Shown: positions 46,301 through 60,023, counted from the stretch's first letter. The stretch is 64,000 nucleotides of DNA from Typha latifolia (GCA_019914945.1 CM034105.1:930001-994000); one strand, 5' to 3'. Notes: a model not told the origin generated them from the letters alone. Made by a program: numbers and translations.

Positions 46301-48910
46301 AGTCTTCTTTTCTAGAGCAGTCATGACACAGTCCTGCAATAAGTTATTGGTCATTCAACTATCCACAGCACTCAAGTTGAGATGAAATTATACAGTAACA
46401 TAAATCCTTCTGTGCATCAGAAAATATGGTTTACACACATGAAAAAGGATTGCAGCAGTATGTGCATCTACTGCACTAAAGGGGTCATCTAGGAGATAGG
46501 TGTCTGCATCATTGTAAACTGCTCTTGCAAGCTGAATTCTTTGCTTCTGTCCTCCACTCATGTTCAGTCCTCTCTGACCTATCTCCATAAGGTCTTCATG
46601 GACAAAGGTTTCAATGTCCTTGTCCAAAGCACAAGATTTAATGACCTCCTTGTAGCGTGCCATGTTCATGGGCTTACCGAAAAGTATGTTGTCACGAATT
46701 GTTCCGCTTTGGATCCAAGATGTCTGCGCAACATATGCGATAGAGCCAGACACATGAACCTAGAAACACAAGGATATCATATTAAGGTTATCAAAGAAAC
46801 AGATCAAACAACGCACAAGAAAAGAATAATTGAGTGATGAGCATTGCTTATTTATTTTTCTTACAGATCCTGATATTCTAGGTATCTCCCCGAGTATAGC
46901 ACACAACAATGATGATTTTCCAGCACCAACAGGTCCACAGATAGCAACCTTCTCACCCCTGTTTATGCACAAATTGATATTATCTAAAGTTGGAAGAGAT
47001 GTGCAAGGCACCCAATTGAAGATACCATTGCACACTTCAACACTCAGGTCTGAATCCTGCAAAGGGATCCTTTTAACATCTTCATTAAACTCATCTTCTA
47101 ACAGGAACATGCCTACACGATCTAGTGATACCTTGGCTTGCATCATTACAGATAATACTTCAGGGAGCATTCTCATCGGCTCTGATATAACTCTTAATGT
47201 TGCAAGAATTGTGAAAATAACACTAGCATCTAAAGGAGCAGTACCCATAACTGCTGTTCCAGCAAATATTACTGCTGAAACAAATGTAGGAGCCATCCAA
47301 TATAAGGCACTTCCGTAGGCCTTCTTAATCTGCGTCTGTCCCAACCACTTCATTTCGGCATCTCTGAGGGTCTCGATTGCTTTTCTGAATTGTTCCTCCC
47401 ATGACTGCAACTTGATGATCTTCATATTGTTCAAGACTTCAGATGTAGCTCTTTGTCTTTCATCTTGTGCAAACATGAACTTTGATTGGTAATGCTGCAA
47501 CATCTTTGCAAAGGGAACATTGAGGATTCCGCATATGACAAGAGGAACTAAACCTGGAAGAGCTCCCAAACCCACACTCCAAAAGAGTAGGACTATAGCT
47601 AGGATCAATTGCAATGGTTGACTCCATGCTAGGTGAAGCCAGTAAGGGAACTCCCCAAGTCTATAGGCATCAACTGCAATGTAGTTAACGATCTCTCCAG
47701 TAGAATGATTTCTCCTTCCCTGACTGGAAAGCTTTAGCTGCTTCTGAAAGACGGCCGCCATAAGAGCGGAGCGCATCCTCATTCCTAGCCTCCTTGAACC
47801 GAAAAACCAATGCCTTTGAGACAAGGATTCAACAAGTTTCATAACTACCAAGAAACCTATTAACAAGATACCCATGTTGATCTCTCTCTCCTTGCGATAA
47901 GAGTATGACACAAATGAATAAAGCAGTATAGGTGAAGCCCCAAAGGATAACGTCCTTAGCAGTGTATATAAACCTGTCAACAAGAGCTCCTTCATGTAAC
48001 ACTTAGCAAGCACATAGGTAACCAAGTTACTACTACTCCTTGCTTTCTCCTCTCCTTGAAGATCCCATTCTCTTAGAAAGGTTTGACAAGCTTGCAGTGC
48101 GCCATCTTCGGCATCCACAGGAGGCATGTCATTGAGATCCAACGGTTTTGAATTACCTAGTCTCAGTAATGGATTTATCCAAGAAAATGTCACGAAACTA
48201 AACGAACCGGCTTTGCTAAACTCTGTTTGCTTCGCACTTTTTGTGCTTAACAAGGGTTCAGATAAGCCATCACTTGCAAGGTTCAGATGGAGGAGATTGT
48301 TTCTATCCAAAGTGAAAGAGTACAAGGCAAGCAAGAAGCTCATAAGCCATGATATCGTCTCAAGAACTGAAAGGCTATAAGAATTCACCGCAATTTCCAA
48401 ATTATATGCAGAAATGAGAACCAAGAATGAGGCCAACCATAGTCGAACTAAAGCAGCAACCCATTTGGTGGGCTGAAGGTTGAGTGAAACTGATAGAACT
48501 ACCCAAACCAATCCTCTAATAAAGCATGTCATCCATTCAGCACTATATGAAGTCCATACTCCAACACCAACATATGCAATGCCGATGGCTGCAGTACAAA
48601 CTGAAGCAATAATATTTCCCCAATAGAGATTCCTACTTCGGTTAATACTATATCCTATTCTGAAAGCAGCTATCCCTAAGCTGAAGAAATACACGACAAG
48701 AAACAAAAGATTTATGAGATCTATCAAACTTCTCTGGATGCATAGCGATCCCAAATCGAACTCGCCCTCACATATCCAAAAGGACCAACCTGCCATGTTA
48801 GGCAACAAGCAAACAAGATGAAGAATTTTAAGACCCACATCAACGTAATTGAAGAAAACGAAATCCGCACGAGAGATGATAAAACGGCTACCTCTGTTTC
48901 CTTCTTCCAT
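43323..48910 (-). CDS. ABCC: ABC transporter subfamily C (MRP-type full transporter, ABCC8/10-like)
   Basis: Eleven exons in coding order: 48910-46865, 46759-46439, 46333-46247, 46171-45566, 45424-45260, 45159-44865, 44769-44555, 44366-44061, 43917-43854, 43764-43525, 43420-43323; in phase, 1,480 residues. Layout is TMD0-TMD1-NBD1-TMD2-NBD2, as in vacuolar or plasma-membrane glutathione-conjugate and xenobiotic pumps. NBD1 has Walker [10 protein letters not shown], signature MSGGQKQR, Walker [13 protein letters not shown] and H-loop VTHQVE. NBD2 has GRTGSGKTT, the degenerate signature NWSAGQRQ, and [12 protein letters not shown]. The first exon encodes 682 residues, nearly half the protein. 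In-frame ATGs at 48967 and 49027 could extend the N-terminus by 19 or 39 residues; 48910 has the best context (G at -3, G at +4). The closest Arabidopsis member cannot be settled by eye. Confidence 0.95.
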
Positions 48911-50744
48911 TACTACTGGAACAAAAAGAAAAGAAAATAGAACTGGGTCTCTTGGATCACCTTGCATTTGCTTGAAGGATTTAGTGGTTTTCTTTTTAAG
49001 AGCGATTTCTCGTCTGTCGTTTTGCATGTCGCCTGATCCGAAGAAGAGCTGGAAAGGCCGTGGAACATCGCTACTCACTCATTATTGTCTTTTTTCTTTC
49101 TTTTTTATAATTTTTGACGTAGATCGCACTTTTTTGTTGTTAATCTCACTTGCTCACGATGTATTTGTTTTTTATACCAAGTTGCAGGACAATGTTACGA
49201 CAAGTGAAGCCACAAATGATTGATTTCTTAAAGGAGGTCCTTTTCTTCTCGTTCTTTTTGTCTTATATGATAGTTTTTCTCAGGCATATGCTTTACGTTT
49301 TGAGGACTAAGGATACGACTTTGACACCGACCTGAGTCGCTGGGACTTTTGGCTTCTTGGCTATAAAATAATGAGCAGTTAAGATAATTTCGCAGGAGTA
49401 CTTTATTATAAAATTAGAACAGCAATTAAATTAAGAATGAATAGTGACAGGTTTAATACAATTAATTTGTACACGAACAGCTCCCAAGGCACTGCCCTCC
49501 CTACGCTTAGCAGTTACCACATGTTAGTAACCACCGCGGATTGATAAACGAACGAGGAAGACATGATAATAAAAAATGGTATATTCGCATGTAGCACCAC
49601 ATTATTTAGTGGAAATGTGCCCAACAAACTATCTGGCTCGAAGATTTTACTGTTGTTAGTCGTTTGATTTCTTATTCATGCCTCTAGTAAGATTTTTAGA
49701 GATACTAAAAGGCCTGTTTACTTCTAGAATAAGTTAAATGCTAGTATCAATATGCCAATTTAATTACTTGCGTAAGAGAGTTTATTTTAGTATATATTAT
49801 TGTGATTTTTAAAACTAGTTTATTAATATGTAATTAATTACATTTGATATTATAAAATTAAAATAATAATTTAGTAAATAATTAAAATATATCTTGTAAG
49901 GAAAGGACGAGGAAATAAAAAAGAAGAAAGAATATTTAAAATAATAATGAATTAAAATGACATTTTCACAGGTAAAATAATAATTAATAAGTATAAAAGA
50001 ATTGGCAGAAGAGAAAAAAAAATAGGATACGAAAAATTGGTAAATGACTCTTTACATGTTAGTATGATAAGAGTTAATGAGATTTTCTTATTCCGAAACT
50101 GTGTTAATTATCTCATTTAATACTCTGCATATTCATAATTTTATATTTCACAACCTATCTATTTAGTATTCAAACATCATAACTTGTGGTTTTTGTCCTC
50201 CAAAACACCCACAATATTCAAAATTGTCAAAAACATATATATATATATATATATATAAAAGAAAATATTATTACAGCATATTAACGAAAAATCGAGTTTG
50301 CCTAACCAAGTATTCTTATTCGGCAGAATAAGAATATAAAAACGGTCGGGTTACTCCTGCAGCAGAGAGTTCTGTAAGATCATTTAATTCTTTAGGCAAA
50401 ACTGAAAATGGCTTCATAGAGGAAAAATAACATGAAAAAGGAAATTAAAAATGTCCAAAATGAATCACGTAATCTGGCTACTGCTGCCTTGAACAACGGC
50501 AACCAGCAAATAGCATGCTGTAATACACGATTCAAGGTACGAAGAGATAGATGCCACAGCAAGAAGCAAATTCAATCTAGCATATGACAGTAGGCAAACA
50601 TTAATTAGGCAAGTGTATTCGCTTACACATAGGATGCATGATATAATTCGGAATCCTGGCAAGTTTCTTAAACTTAGAAAGATGGAATTTGAAATAAAGG
50701 CAGAGGGAGACGGACACAAAGAGTCTGCAGCACCAAGTACTCTT
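48911..50744. other. Intergenic, ABCC promoter to RGG-protein 3' side
   Basis: A TATA-like TTATAAAAAA (minus strand) at about 49101-49112 would start transcription just upstream of the ATG at 49027. The rest is AT-rich and holds the repeat at 49711-50105 and a TA run at 50235-50256. Confidence 0.45.
49711..50105. mobile_element. AT-rich dispersed repeat (possible MITE), copy 1
   Basis: Aligns by eye with 62364-62705, best over TATTATAAAATTAA and TAAATAATTAAAATA. Its ends contain AGAATAAG on the left and CTTATTCCGAAAC on the right, loosely inverted. No coding content. The element class is not determined. Confidence 0.4.
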
Positions 50745-53700
50745 CTACTTTCCACCGAGTGTGGGGAATTGACCAGGATCTTCAATTGAAGGCGTAACAT
50801 AGTTGCCCGTGCTCCCACCACCAAAACCACCTCTGTATGATCCTCGATCACCTCGACCCCTACCACGGCCACGCCCTCCAGGATTGTAATATCTTTCTCC
50901 TTCCGCAGGCTTCAGAAACTCATTGATACTCAGAGACTGTAAAGCAAAAAAGAGAAATTATATCAATTACAAGTATAATGGGAATAAGGATTTCTATAGT
51001 CGACTCGGATAGCATACCTTTTTGGACCGTTCGTCCCTCTCATTGTCCCTTTTCTTCCCAATATCCTTGTCAGAACCCTAATCGGATCATTGTTTTCTTA
51101 GAGCAGCATTTAGACCTTACTCCAATAAATAAAAGAATCAACCTGATTGAAAGCTTACTAATTTAATGAAGATCTCATCACTCCCTTTCTTGATGGAAAG
51201 CAGCTTCATAGACTCAAACTCCTTGTCTAACTCAACCTTCCTCTCTTCAGCCTTAGTTGCAAGTAATGCCTTCCGTTTTTCCTCTCTTATTTTCTCATAC
51301 TCTTCTAGAGTCATTTCCTGTTTAAGCCAGTAAGAAATCAACAAAGCATACAAGAAACATCATACTAGAAAACAATAAAAAGGAATTTTTGAGATGAAAG
51401 GAAAGCACAGTCAAGTGAAAATTAACTAGCAGAATGTCAGAATGATTTTATCAAAGCAGCTTTAAGTTTTAACTTCTAATAATTTCTACTCTAGAATCTT
51501 TTCCTATAAGCCAATTTATGAAGATGGTAAAGCATGTCTAGAAAACCACCCAAGGAGAAGGAAAGAGAAAAAGAGAACTTGGAGACTGCTCATCAAATAA
51601 AACTAATGTAGAGGCCAAGGAGAATATCATACTGCTTTAACCTAAGGAATGGATACAAGAAACCTAATAACTTCAAATAATTATAGGAACAATATACAGA
51701 CTATAAAAAAATTTGCTTGGGTGCGCTTTTTATTTGAGAGAAAACAAAGCTCATTTTTTGTTGAGTAATCGTTTTCAAGTCTTGAATGAGCCCTCCAAAG
51801 GTTGATGCAAATAGACGATTTTTCGTTTGATGTCTCTGAGCTGTACATCTTGTCTTACTCTGGCCATTGAATCAAATTAAACCTTAATGAATAACTAATT
51901 GAATTCTCTCCTTTAAGTCATCGTAGTATAAAAAAAGTACTAGTGAGGAAATGAAAACTATTCACCACGATTATATCAGACTTAACAGCAAAATGTAATT
52001 GCATGAGAAAAAAATGCCTATAAATTTTCAAAGCCCTTCTACCAAGCAACTATTAGGATGCCTAGTTGAAAATGTCAAGACAGGGCTGTTGGAGGAGCTC
52101 AATATACGCCTGCAACGGAACCAAGAGTAGCATAAAAGTGCCATCCAGTTCTCTCAAAGGCGACTGAAAAGAACTTGACACCATTCCAGCTCCATTAAAT
52201 CACAGTAGTGCCTATATACCGACTCACAAGTGCCTTCCATACTTTGATTGACAGCTAAAAATTTCTGCCAAGGTTGCAGAAGCTAACTAGTAGGGTAGGC
52301 TGATTGGAAAAAATAACCATGAACGGACAGTAGTAGCAGAAGAATTTAATACTATCTAGACCAACATTCATTTACCTTAGTCTAGTCTAGGCGAATTATG
52401 ACAAATCACCAGTTAAAAATATGAACAAAGCTTAAGAAAACTTAACTAACTATAGGTACAATCAGAGCAAATGCTCAACATGTCCAAGAAACATCATAAA
52501 GATAATAAGAATCAAGCCAGGCATAGAGAAGATTACATTCTGTTGACCATAAAGTTGTGAATTTCAGAAAGGCCAGAGAATGAGGGAGAAATTGTAGGGC
52601 CAAAATAGGTAAGGTCATCTGTTTGCATTCTCCTAAATACGAAGGACTGAGGAGCATAGAGAAACCTATTTCTTGCCCTCTAGTGGGGAAAGGTCAACTG
52701 GTTTGCTGCTTGCAGGTTTTTCCATTTACATAGTAAATTTAATATATAGGGGTCAAGATCACAACATTTTACCAAAATTATTTGCACGAATCAGTGGCAT
52801 AGTGATGAGCCATACATATATGTGCAACTGCCCACCTTAACATGCTCTCCTTTATGGTCCAATATTGACTCCATTAAGAAGTTTACGTGCCTATTCATGT
52901 CAAAGTCACACTAAATCTTCACTGGATTATACTCCTTAACATTAGCATCAGACAAGTGACGAGACCTTGGTGATCAGAGTATTATTCGAGCCACCACATA
53001 AAGCAGCCATTATTATGAGCAGTTGGTGGAGACAACCATATCCACTTGATAGGAGAGGTGATTAAGATAATTCCAAAGAAAGCACCTACCTTATCCTTAG
53101 TACAAGATGTAGCAACCATTGTAAAAGGGATGAACAAGACCATCAACTGACAAAGTATACCTTTTCCTCAGGTTCTTTCTCCTCTTGTTCATTTGCTTGA
53201 CCCTCCTTGTCCTTATTCCCTTCAGATTGTGGCACATCTTCTTGCTCTGCCGGCTTTTCAGGGTTCAATGCCTTCTCATTGGTCACATTTTCATCAGTTA
53301 CCCTACTCTCAAACAAATGCGGAGATCAGCAAAGAAGCGCATCCCAACAAATGCACAAAGCAAACAATACAATGTAAGACGAAGAAAAACTTAACTGAGC
53401 AAGAACATCATCATCTGTGGTTCCCCAGTTTCCTCGTCCTGCACCATCACGTTTAACTTCGTATCCACGGCCAGTTCCGCTACGCCTCTCGTACGCCCTC
53501 CGTTGGGGGCGTTCTGAGTCACCCCCGGCTTCTCCATTGCCATATCCACCACGCCGACCGCCACGGTACGATGGCCTTTGCGAGGCATAACCTCCGCGTT
53601 CTCTGTCAGATGACCGGCGAGCATCCAACTCCTCGCCACCACCTCCTCCACCAAAGTTACCAGTAAATCCATTAGCATCCCCATTTGCAAAATCTCTATT

Positions 53701-54123
53701 TGGTCCGGTCCCACCTCCTCGCCCACCCCTACCACGAAAAGGCCCACCTCGGCCGGCAACGCCCCGAGCTGGTGCAGCAGTGTTCTTCGCCTCCCTCACT
53801 AGAAAACACGTCCCAGCACAAGAATAGCAAATATTACAAGAAAAATAAAGTTGATGCAAGTTTCATCTAAAAACGTCTCTTGAACTAGGGTCCAACATCA
53901 ATTTTCCATACAATAACTCAAAAAAAAAAAAATCTGGGAAACAAATATTCGAACCAGCTTGCTGAGGAGGGACCGGCTTCGCAGGCAGCTTCGCCGCAGT
54001 GGCGGCTGGAGCGGCAGCGACAGAATTCTTGGCGGCGATTTTTTGCTGGTGAGTCGCGATAAGATGCGAGGGATCGTCGTTCTCGTCATCTCCGAGGAGA
54101 TCAAAAGAGTTCACGGTGGCCAT
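50745..54123 (-). CDS. RGGA: RGG-repeat RNA-binding protein (HABP4/SERBP1-like, RGGA type)
   Basis: Six exons in coding order: 54123-53955, 53798-53396, 53302-53161, 51317-51159, 51077-51018, 50936-50745; in phase, 374 residues. The N-terminus is Stm1-like (MATVNSFDLLGDDENDDP). It is followed by Ala/Pro-rich sequence and a long RGG/GGG region (GRGGPFRGRGGRGGG). The HABP4/PAI-RBP1 block comes next (about RRAYERRSGTGRGYEVKRDG and GRGNWGT), then an acidic Glu-rich stretch. MTLEEYEKIREEKRKAL and a second RGG cluster (GGRGRGRGRGDRG) end in the typical GQFPTLGGK. Plant RGGA binds RNA in nucleus and cytoplasm and affects salt and drought response; the animal relative binds ribosomes. Intron 3 is long (about 1.8 kb). 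Confidence 0.95.
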
Positions 54124-54267
54124 CTCCGCGAGGGGAGGGGTCGGAGGTGGGATCGGAAGTGTTTGCGTGAAACTCTAGCAGTAGGCGATTATACTGGACG
54201 AATCAAACTCCATGGAAACCCCAAAGAAGGAAAAGAGTGGAGGAAGCTGTTTTGGAATCGAAGAAAG

Positions 54268-54350
54268 CTAGGGTTTAGGATGGCTGCGGAAGTGCTGGCG
54301 AAGAACCCTAATTGCGCTCCCACATACGAATAACGAAACCATATATATAA
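54268..54350 (-). promoter_or_regulatory. TATA box and telo-box-like motifs of the RGGA gene
   Basis: On the minus strand a CTTTATATATATGG TATA box (about 54337-54350) is followed downstream by two telo-box motifs: AACCCTAA, seen on plus at about 54304-54311, and AAACCCTA, seen as TAGGGTTT at about 54270. Telo boxes are common in the leaders of plant translation-related genes. Confidence 0.5.
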
Positions 54351-55841
54351 AGAGAAACCTAATCGCCTTGCGGCTACGCCGCGCCCCCAGTAATAAATTG
54401 GATAACTGAAATGTCAGTTTGAGACGTCACATAGATTCTTATCTACAGAAATGCCATTAAGATACAGGAATATACTAACCCAGCTGTCCCCTGTTTCGCT
54501 AACGAAGAAATAGCTGCAGTATGTGTCGGTGAGTGATACGTGTCGGTCGGTCGACTGCCAAATGCCCGCCAGCTCACGGTACGGTCGAACGAACGGCGTC
54601 GATTGAATAATAGGGTAAAATCGGTTTTTTCCGCTAGAATTTACAAAGTTATTGGGGAATTACATTTTGCTCCCAGATTAGAGTTTTTGACTTTCTTTAT
54701 GGTCTAATTTACTGTGGCCCTAACAAAATTACTAAACTAATCGACAGTTTTAAAAATATTAATAAGTTCAATTTTTTTCTTTAATTACTGTTCAGATTAA
54801 GTTAAAAAATTTATATACATAAAATACTGATTATTTTAAAATCAGACAAAAATACTGATTAATTTAATATTTTTATTATGAATACAATAAATTAGACCAC
54901 ATGGTAAGTTTGAGAAGTCGACTATTTCGATAAAAATAAATTAGAACGAGGCTAGTTTGGTCAAAAACTTCCCAGATTAAGCCTAAATTCATTTTATTCA
55001 AAATTATGTCTTTCTACTTTATATTCAAACTGAAATCTTATTTATTTGTATTATACTTAACTAAATCACACATCGAATTTAAAAATACTTAGAGACAAAG
55101 TTGTAAAAAACTTAATAAACTTTTAAATACATCTAAAATAATATTAATTAAATTCAAATAATAAACATATATATTTTTTAATATATTTATAATATATTTG
55201 TTATCTAAAATTCAATCATAATTATTTTAGCCATGTTATAAAATTTATCTCATCCTCTACAAATTTGTATCTAACAAGTATTTTTAAATTCGACCACCAA
55301 ATATATTATAATCTAGACTACATGAGAGTAAAATGACAAAAATTAAACTATAGAATACTAGATTAAATTTAAGTCCAGCCAAGAAAGGTAAAATGTAATT
55401 TCCCCAAAGTTTTGTTTGACTGTTCGTTAACGTTATTGCAAGCAATTCCCAATGGATAGGCCATCTGGCCACAAGGGTCAGTTATCCAATCTTTTAGCAA
55501 AGGGCTTATCTTTTAAACTAGTCCAATCTTGATCAACTACCGATGAAACAAGAAATCACACAGCATAACAGCACTAGGTGTAAAAGACAACAAATTGATA
55601 GACGCTGGATGTTAGCAACCCTTAGAAGAATGAAGGACAAAAATCATGCCAACCACTAATGATTCCTAAACATGCGAGTTTAAATAAACTCTATATTCGT
55701 TGAAATAGTAAAATGGATTTGAAACTTTATACAAGAAAACAACATCAAAATATAGATGCCTAGTTAACATACAGTTGAACTGTGCCATGTTGATTGGCAT
55801 GCAATAAGCAGATACCACAGCATGGATCTTCGGAGATAAAA
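54351..55841. other. Intergenic between the RGGA and two-RRM genes
   Basis: Very AT-rich, especially 54700-55420, with many stops in all frames. No element borders are clear. Confidence 0.5.
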
Positions 55842-58800
55842 TTAACCTTTCCTCATTTTAGACCTTGCATATCTGCAGGAGGCTTGGTCAAGAAAATCTC
55901 GAGGCAAAACAAAAGGTAAGTTAAAACGGAGTGAAGAAAAATTTGTGATCCAGAGGTGTATATTGATGAGCAGATTAGTAGTGCATGAAAGCTTCACAAC
56001 ATAAAATATTTTAAAAAGGAGAGAAGGCAGGATACTCCAAATGCATTCCACCCCGATCAGAAGAATTCAGCAGAGTCCCTTGGAGCCTATTCATAGCTGT
56101 GGTGGAGGACTCAATGTCCTGCCATTCAACTTTCTGCTGTTAGTAGATGATCATTTGAAGTGCAACTATAGGAAGTGGTCAAATTGTGGTCTCTCAAGGA
56201 CCTACAATGATCACAGAATCATAAAACAATTATCATATTTAGGCCAGCTTGACACAGAAAATAAATCTATAAGGATTCGTACATCAAGGAATCTGACATG
56301 CCATAGATCATTCTGCAATACCGTTTGAAAATTGGACAAGAATTGGCAGAATCTGTAACTTTTAATTCTGTATGATGCAAGTTTATGAGAAAACAATCAA
56401 ATGGAATAGGTCCACTGCCTTTACGTACAAAACGAACGTCTACAGTTGATTCCTACCAGCAAATAAGCTCACCAAAAAGGAAGAAGTCAAACCAAGTACT
56501 TAGCCCCTCTACAATCTATTGTCTTTGTGTTCTTTCTAAAATTATGGAAAATTGACTGCAATTAATCTCATGCATCAGAATTTTCTCAGATCAATTAGGT
56601 ACTTTAGTTACATCTTAAGTTGAAGCAGGACAAAATGCAAAAACAACACATGATGAACGCTACATTCTTAGAGGTCTTAATATATAAGGTGGCAGATTAG
56701 CATGCATAAAAAGCAATTGCATCATATTAGCCATGCAAAATAGGTGTTAGTGTGAAGCCTCAAACCAATCCAACATCCTCCCATGGTAACCCTCCAACCA
56801 CAGTTGCTTACACCCAAATAGAGCAGATGACATGTAGAAGTGGCTGTTCGAGAGGACAGGTAACTATAAAACTCAAGAGAAAATAATGGTAGTGAACAGC
56901 ATACATACCGTAAAATCAGCAAAAGCAACAGGCATCCCTCCTCTTCCTCGCACTTTAAGTACATGGAAACCAGAGAATCTAGAGACAAGTTCAACAATTT
57001 GTTTGCCAAACGAGCAACTAAAAGTCCCCTTCATGAGAAAAGTTAATGAGAAGACCAAACTTACTTCGATAAAACTTGCTTTAGTTCTTCTTCGGTGCAA
57101 GTAGGTCCTAGATTTGCAATAAATAAAGTAGAACAAGGTGGAATACCCTCTGATAAAGATTTCTCTGGCTGCTCCTGTAACATTACCCATGGTAGCAAAC
57201 ATATATAAGGACAATAGAAGAATATTTAAGGTTTTGGTTGGGAAAAACAGAAATTTAACAGTGTGATTAGAAAAGCCAGTTCGTAAAGTTCCATCAGTTC
57301 TAGTTAATTAGTTGAATAAGCATGGCAAGTTTGAGTGTAACTCAGCTACATATATCACAGTGGTTAAGCAATGATTTTACACTCTAGCTGGCAACTTACA
57401 TTTGAAGTAGCTTGTCTCTTATCCAGCTTAGCACCAGTTTCTCCACTGTTTATCACGAAAGACGCGAGATAATTAACAAGTGTAACAGTAAAAAATAAGA
57501 AGCTCAAAAAGAGGATAGTTTTCATTTATATCTGTGATCACGTAGGACGAGACCATGAAGTTAAACAAAATATCCCAATTAATTAATATGTGCATTCTGA
57601 AGTGCATGTCAACCTCTGTTTTGCAGCTAAAGCACCCTTGTCGCTGGGACTATCATTTTCTGTGTCCGATGGTTCATCAGATCCACCATCTCCTGAAGGT
57701 GCAGATGTGCCAAAAACATGTGCAAATGAGATGTAGGTACAATTTCCCATGATAGTGCCTTTAGTGAACTCAGACTGCGGAATACTCGGTTGAATTCATG
57801 TGAAATTCACAACAAAATAAACTAGAAAAGCCATTGAATCACAGTTTTTCCTTAAGGAAACAGATTTATTACATCTACAAAAGTGTGAAGTGATGCTTAT
57901 TATCAAACTTTGAGAACTTTGAGAAATGAACATTACCATCATTGCTCCATGCATCTTCCTCGTCATTCATTACTTTGGCTCGCTTATCAATCACTATATA
58001 GGCTCCACTTCCTATACAAACAAATGTCAACCTTTGCTTACCAGCATTCAGGAAACAATATTTGTCAAAAGGAAAGTGCATGAACATCTCACCAACATAT
58101 TCCAAAAGAATAATATTGAATAACATATAATATGGTACCATGTGGTCGTCTCCGAGAATTTGACCTGGCTAATTCAATATGAAGAGTAGATCCTATCTCA
58201 GGGTCAAAAACAACTCCCTGATACCAAAAAGAAAATGATATAAAACAACAGTAAAGATCAATATCAATCATATTCAAAACCTGATAACTTGGCATGTATA
58301 AATGCTAAAAATGTTAGAAACAAATGAAGAATCTTTTAGTTGGCTGGTTAATGGTCACAAGCTAAAGGAAAACTAAAGCCTCCTTTGGTTGAAGAATAAG
58401 GTATTTCATGGATAGTGTTATACTGATTTTTTATCCATGATATAGAGAACTATATTTTTTATGTTTGGTTGCAATAGTCGTCACCAGTCATATATTCTTA
58501 AATAAAGATCAAGGGTCTGGTATCCATAGTATCAGTAATACTATTGGAATGCTGATATTAGTTATATTAGATTGGGTGGTGTTTGACTACAAACCATGAA
58601 AAAGGCATCCATAATTTATGGATGAGATTCCCATATTCTTCAATCAAATGGAGCCTAAAGGTTTTGAAGATCAAACAGAAAAAAGGACAAAGTAATGCCG
58701 GAGATAGTTCCTTTTCTTAGTTGCTCCATGCCTTCGCCATGAAGTACTATCTGCAACTAGATTAAAAGCCTATGCACTTGGAAGACAGTATGAAAGTACC

Positions 58801-60023
58801 ATTGATTTTTTATCAATGGCAAAGATATTCACCCTAAAAGGAAAAATAGAGATGTTCAATTATGCTTTGTTGGTTAGTATCAATGACAACATGTGTTTAC
58901 CCATATACACAGTTTTGGAAATTACAATTTGGACATGCATGTACAGTGACGTGCTACTTCAAGCAAAGAGACAATAGAACTCAGATCAGTTTAGATAAGG
59001 TATTGAAGTATATGTGATGCAAACTTGATTTATTCACTATTTGACAATGTAACATTCAGTAGTTTGCAGGAAAAGTGAAGCTAAAAAATGAAAAATATCT
59101 CATGCAATTCCATTATTCTACTGATTAGATAGCAATTTGCAAAATATTACTAGATATATAATAATTACAACGAAATAGCTTCCAGTATTAACAAGGTGCA
59201 GTAATTAGAATAAAAATATTTTTGTAAATCCATAGGGGCATACAGGCACATGTTAACAGTAGGCCAATATAATGTAAGCAAATTGAACCAGGAAAGTAAC
59301 ATTCTCGCTGTAGACATAATAAACGCCACGGTGATCGAACTAATTAAAAGCGAGACACACAGAAAAATAAAAGAAGAAAAAATTTCAGAAATATAGTAGA
59401 GAAGAAAACAATATCATCAAAAGCTGGCGAAGATAATACATCAGAACTCACATTTAACGCGCTCATAGCTGCCATTGCCGCCTGATGATTGAAGAATGTC
59501 GCAAAGGCAACGACCTACGATAATAGAAATAAAACCCTAATAGCACGAGATCTTGGGATCCAATCAAAGAGGAAACTCCAAACAACAGATCAAGAACCCT
59601 AGCTCTAACACCAAAAGGACGAATAAGGATGAGGGAATCGAGAACCTGGTTACCGCGCCCAGTGTACTTGAGCTGGCAAGAGTCGAAGCCATGGCGGCGG
59701 CGGAAAAGGTTGTGGATCTCGCGGGGCTTGACATCGTCGGGTAAGCCGGACAAGAAGAGGGTTTTGATCCTCTGCTGCTCCGGGTCAGGATGGACGACGG
59801 GGATCGGCGCCGGCGCCGGAGCGGGAGCTGGTGCGTAGTGGTGATAGGGTTGGAGGTAGTAAGGGTTATGGAAGCCAGAGGACTCGACGAGGACGGTAGC
59901 AGGAGGAACTCCGGCGACCGCCGCCGGTGAATGGAGGTGCGGTTGTGGATAGGGAAGAGGATTTAGGGAAGGGGAAGGGTTCATGTCGTAGGAGCGAGAG
60001 GGGTGATAGGGTTGCGCCGCCAT
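55842..60023 (-). CDS. Two-RRM RNA-binding protein (RBPMS/couch-potato-like, At3g21215 type)
   Basis: Ten exons in coding order: 60023-59646, 59514-59452, 58217-58139, 58011-57937, 57692-57614, 57445-57400, 57174-57065, 56978-56909, 56118-56036, 55872-55842; in phase, 337 residues. The N-terminus is Pro/Tyr/His-rich with an Ala-Pro repeat (APAPAPAPAPIP). RRM1 starts at KTLFLSGLPDDVKPREIHNLF and runs to LHIELARSNSRRR. A linker of acidic and Ser-rich sequence follows. RRM2 starts at STLFIANLGPTCTEEELKQV and ends HLEYARSKMRKG. RNP1 is degenerate in RRM1 (VVAFATF). Relatives bind mRNA; the plant role is unassigned. I chose the ATG at 60023 because the frame upstream has only a non-ATG start. Intron 2 holds a small transposon. 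Confidence 0.93.
58379..58654. mobile_element. MITE in intron 2 of the two-RRM gene
   Basis: A 276-bp AT-rich unit with inverted ends: CCTCCTTTGGTTGAAGAAT on the left; on the right ATTCTTCAATCAAATGGAG, whose complement is CTCCATTTGATTGAAGAAT. The 6-bp direct repeat CTAAAG flanks it (58373-58378 and 58655-58660). Internal short palindromes around ATCCATGA are present. There is no coding content. Superfamily unknown; hAT-like ends are possible. Confidence 0.6.

Noticed and set aside
53391..53759. 122-codon frame on the minus strand inside the RGGA gene.
   Set aside because: It is another frame of the RGG-coding exon 53396-53798, which is open because of its GC-rich repeats.
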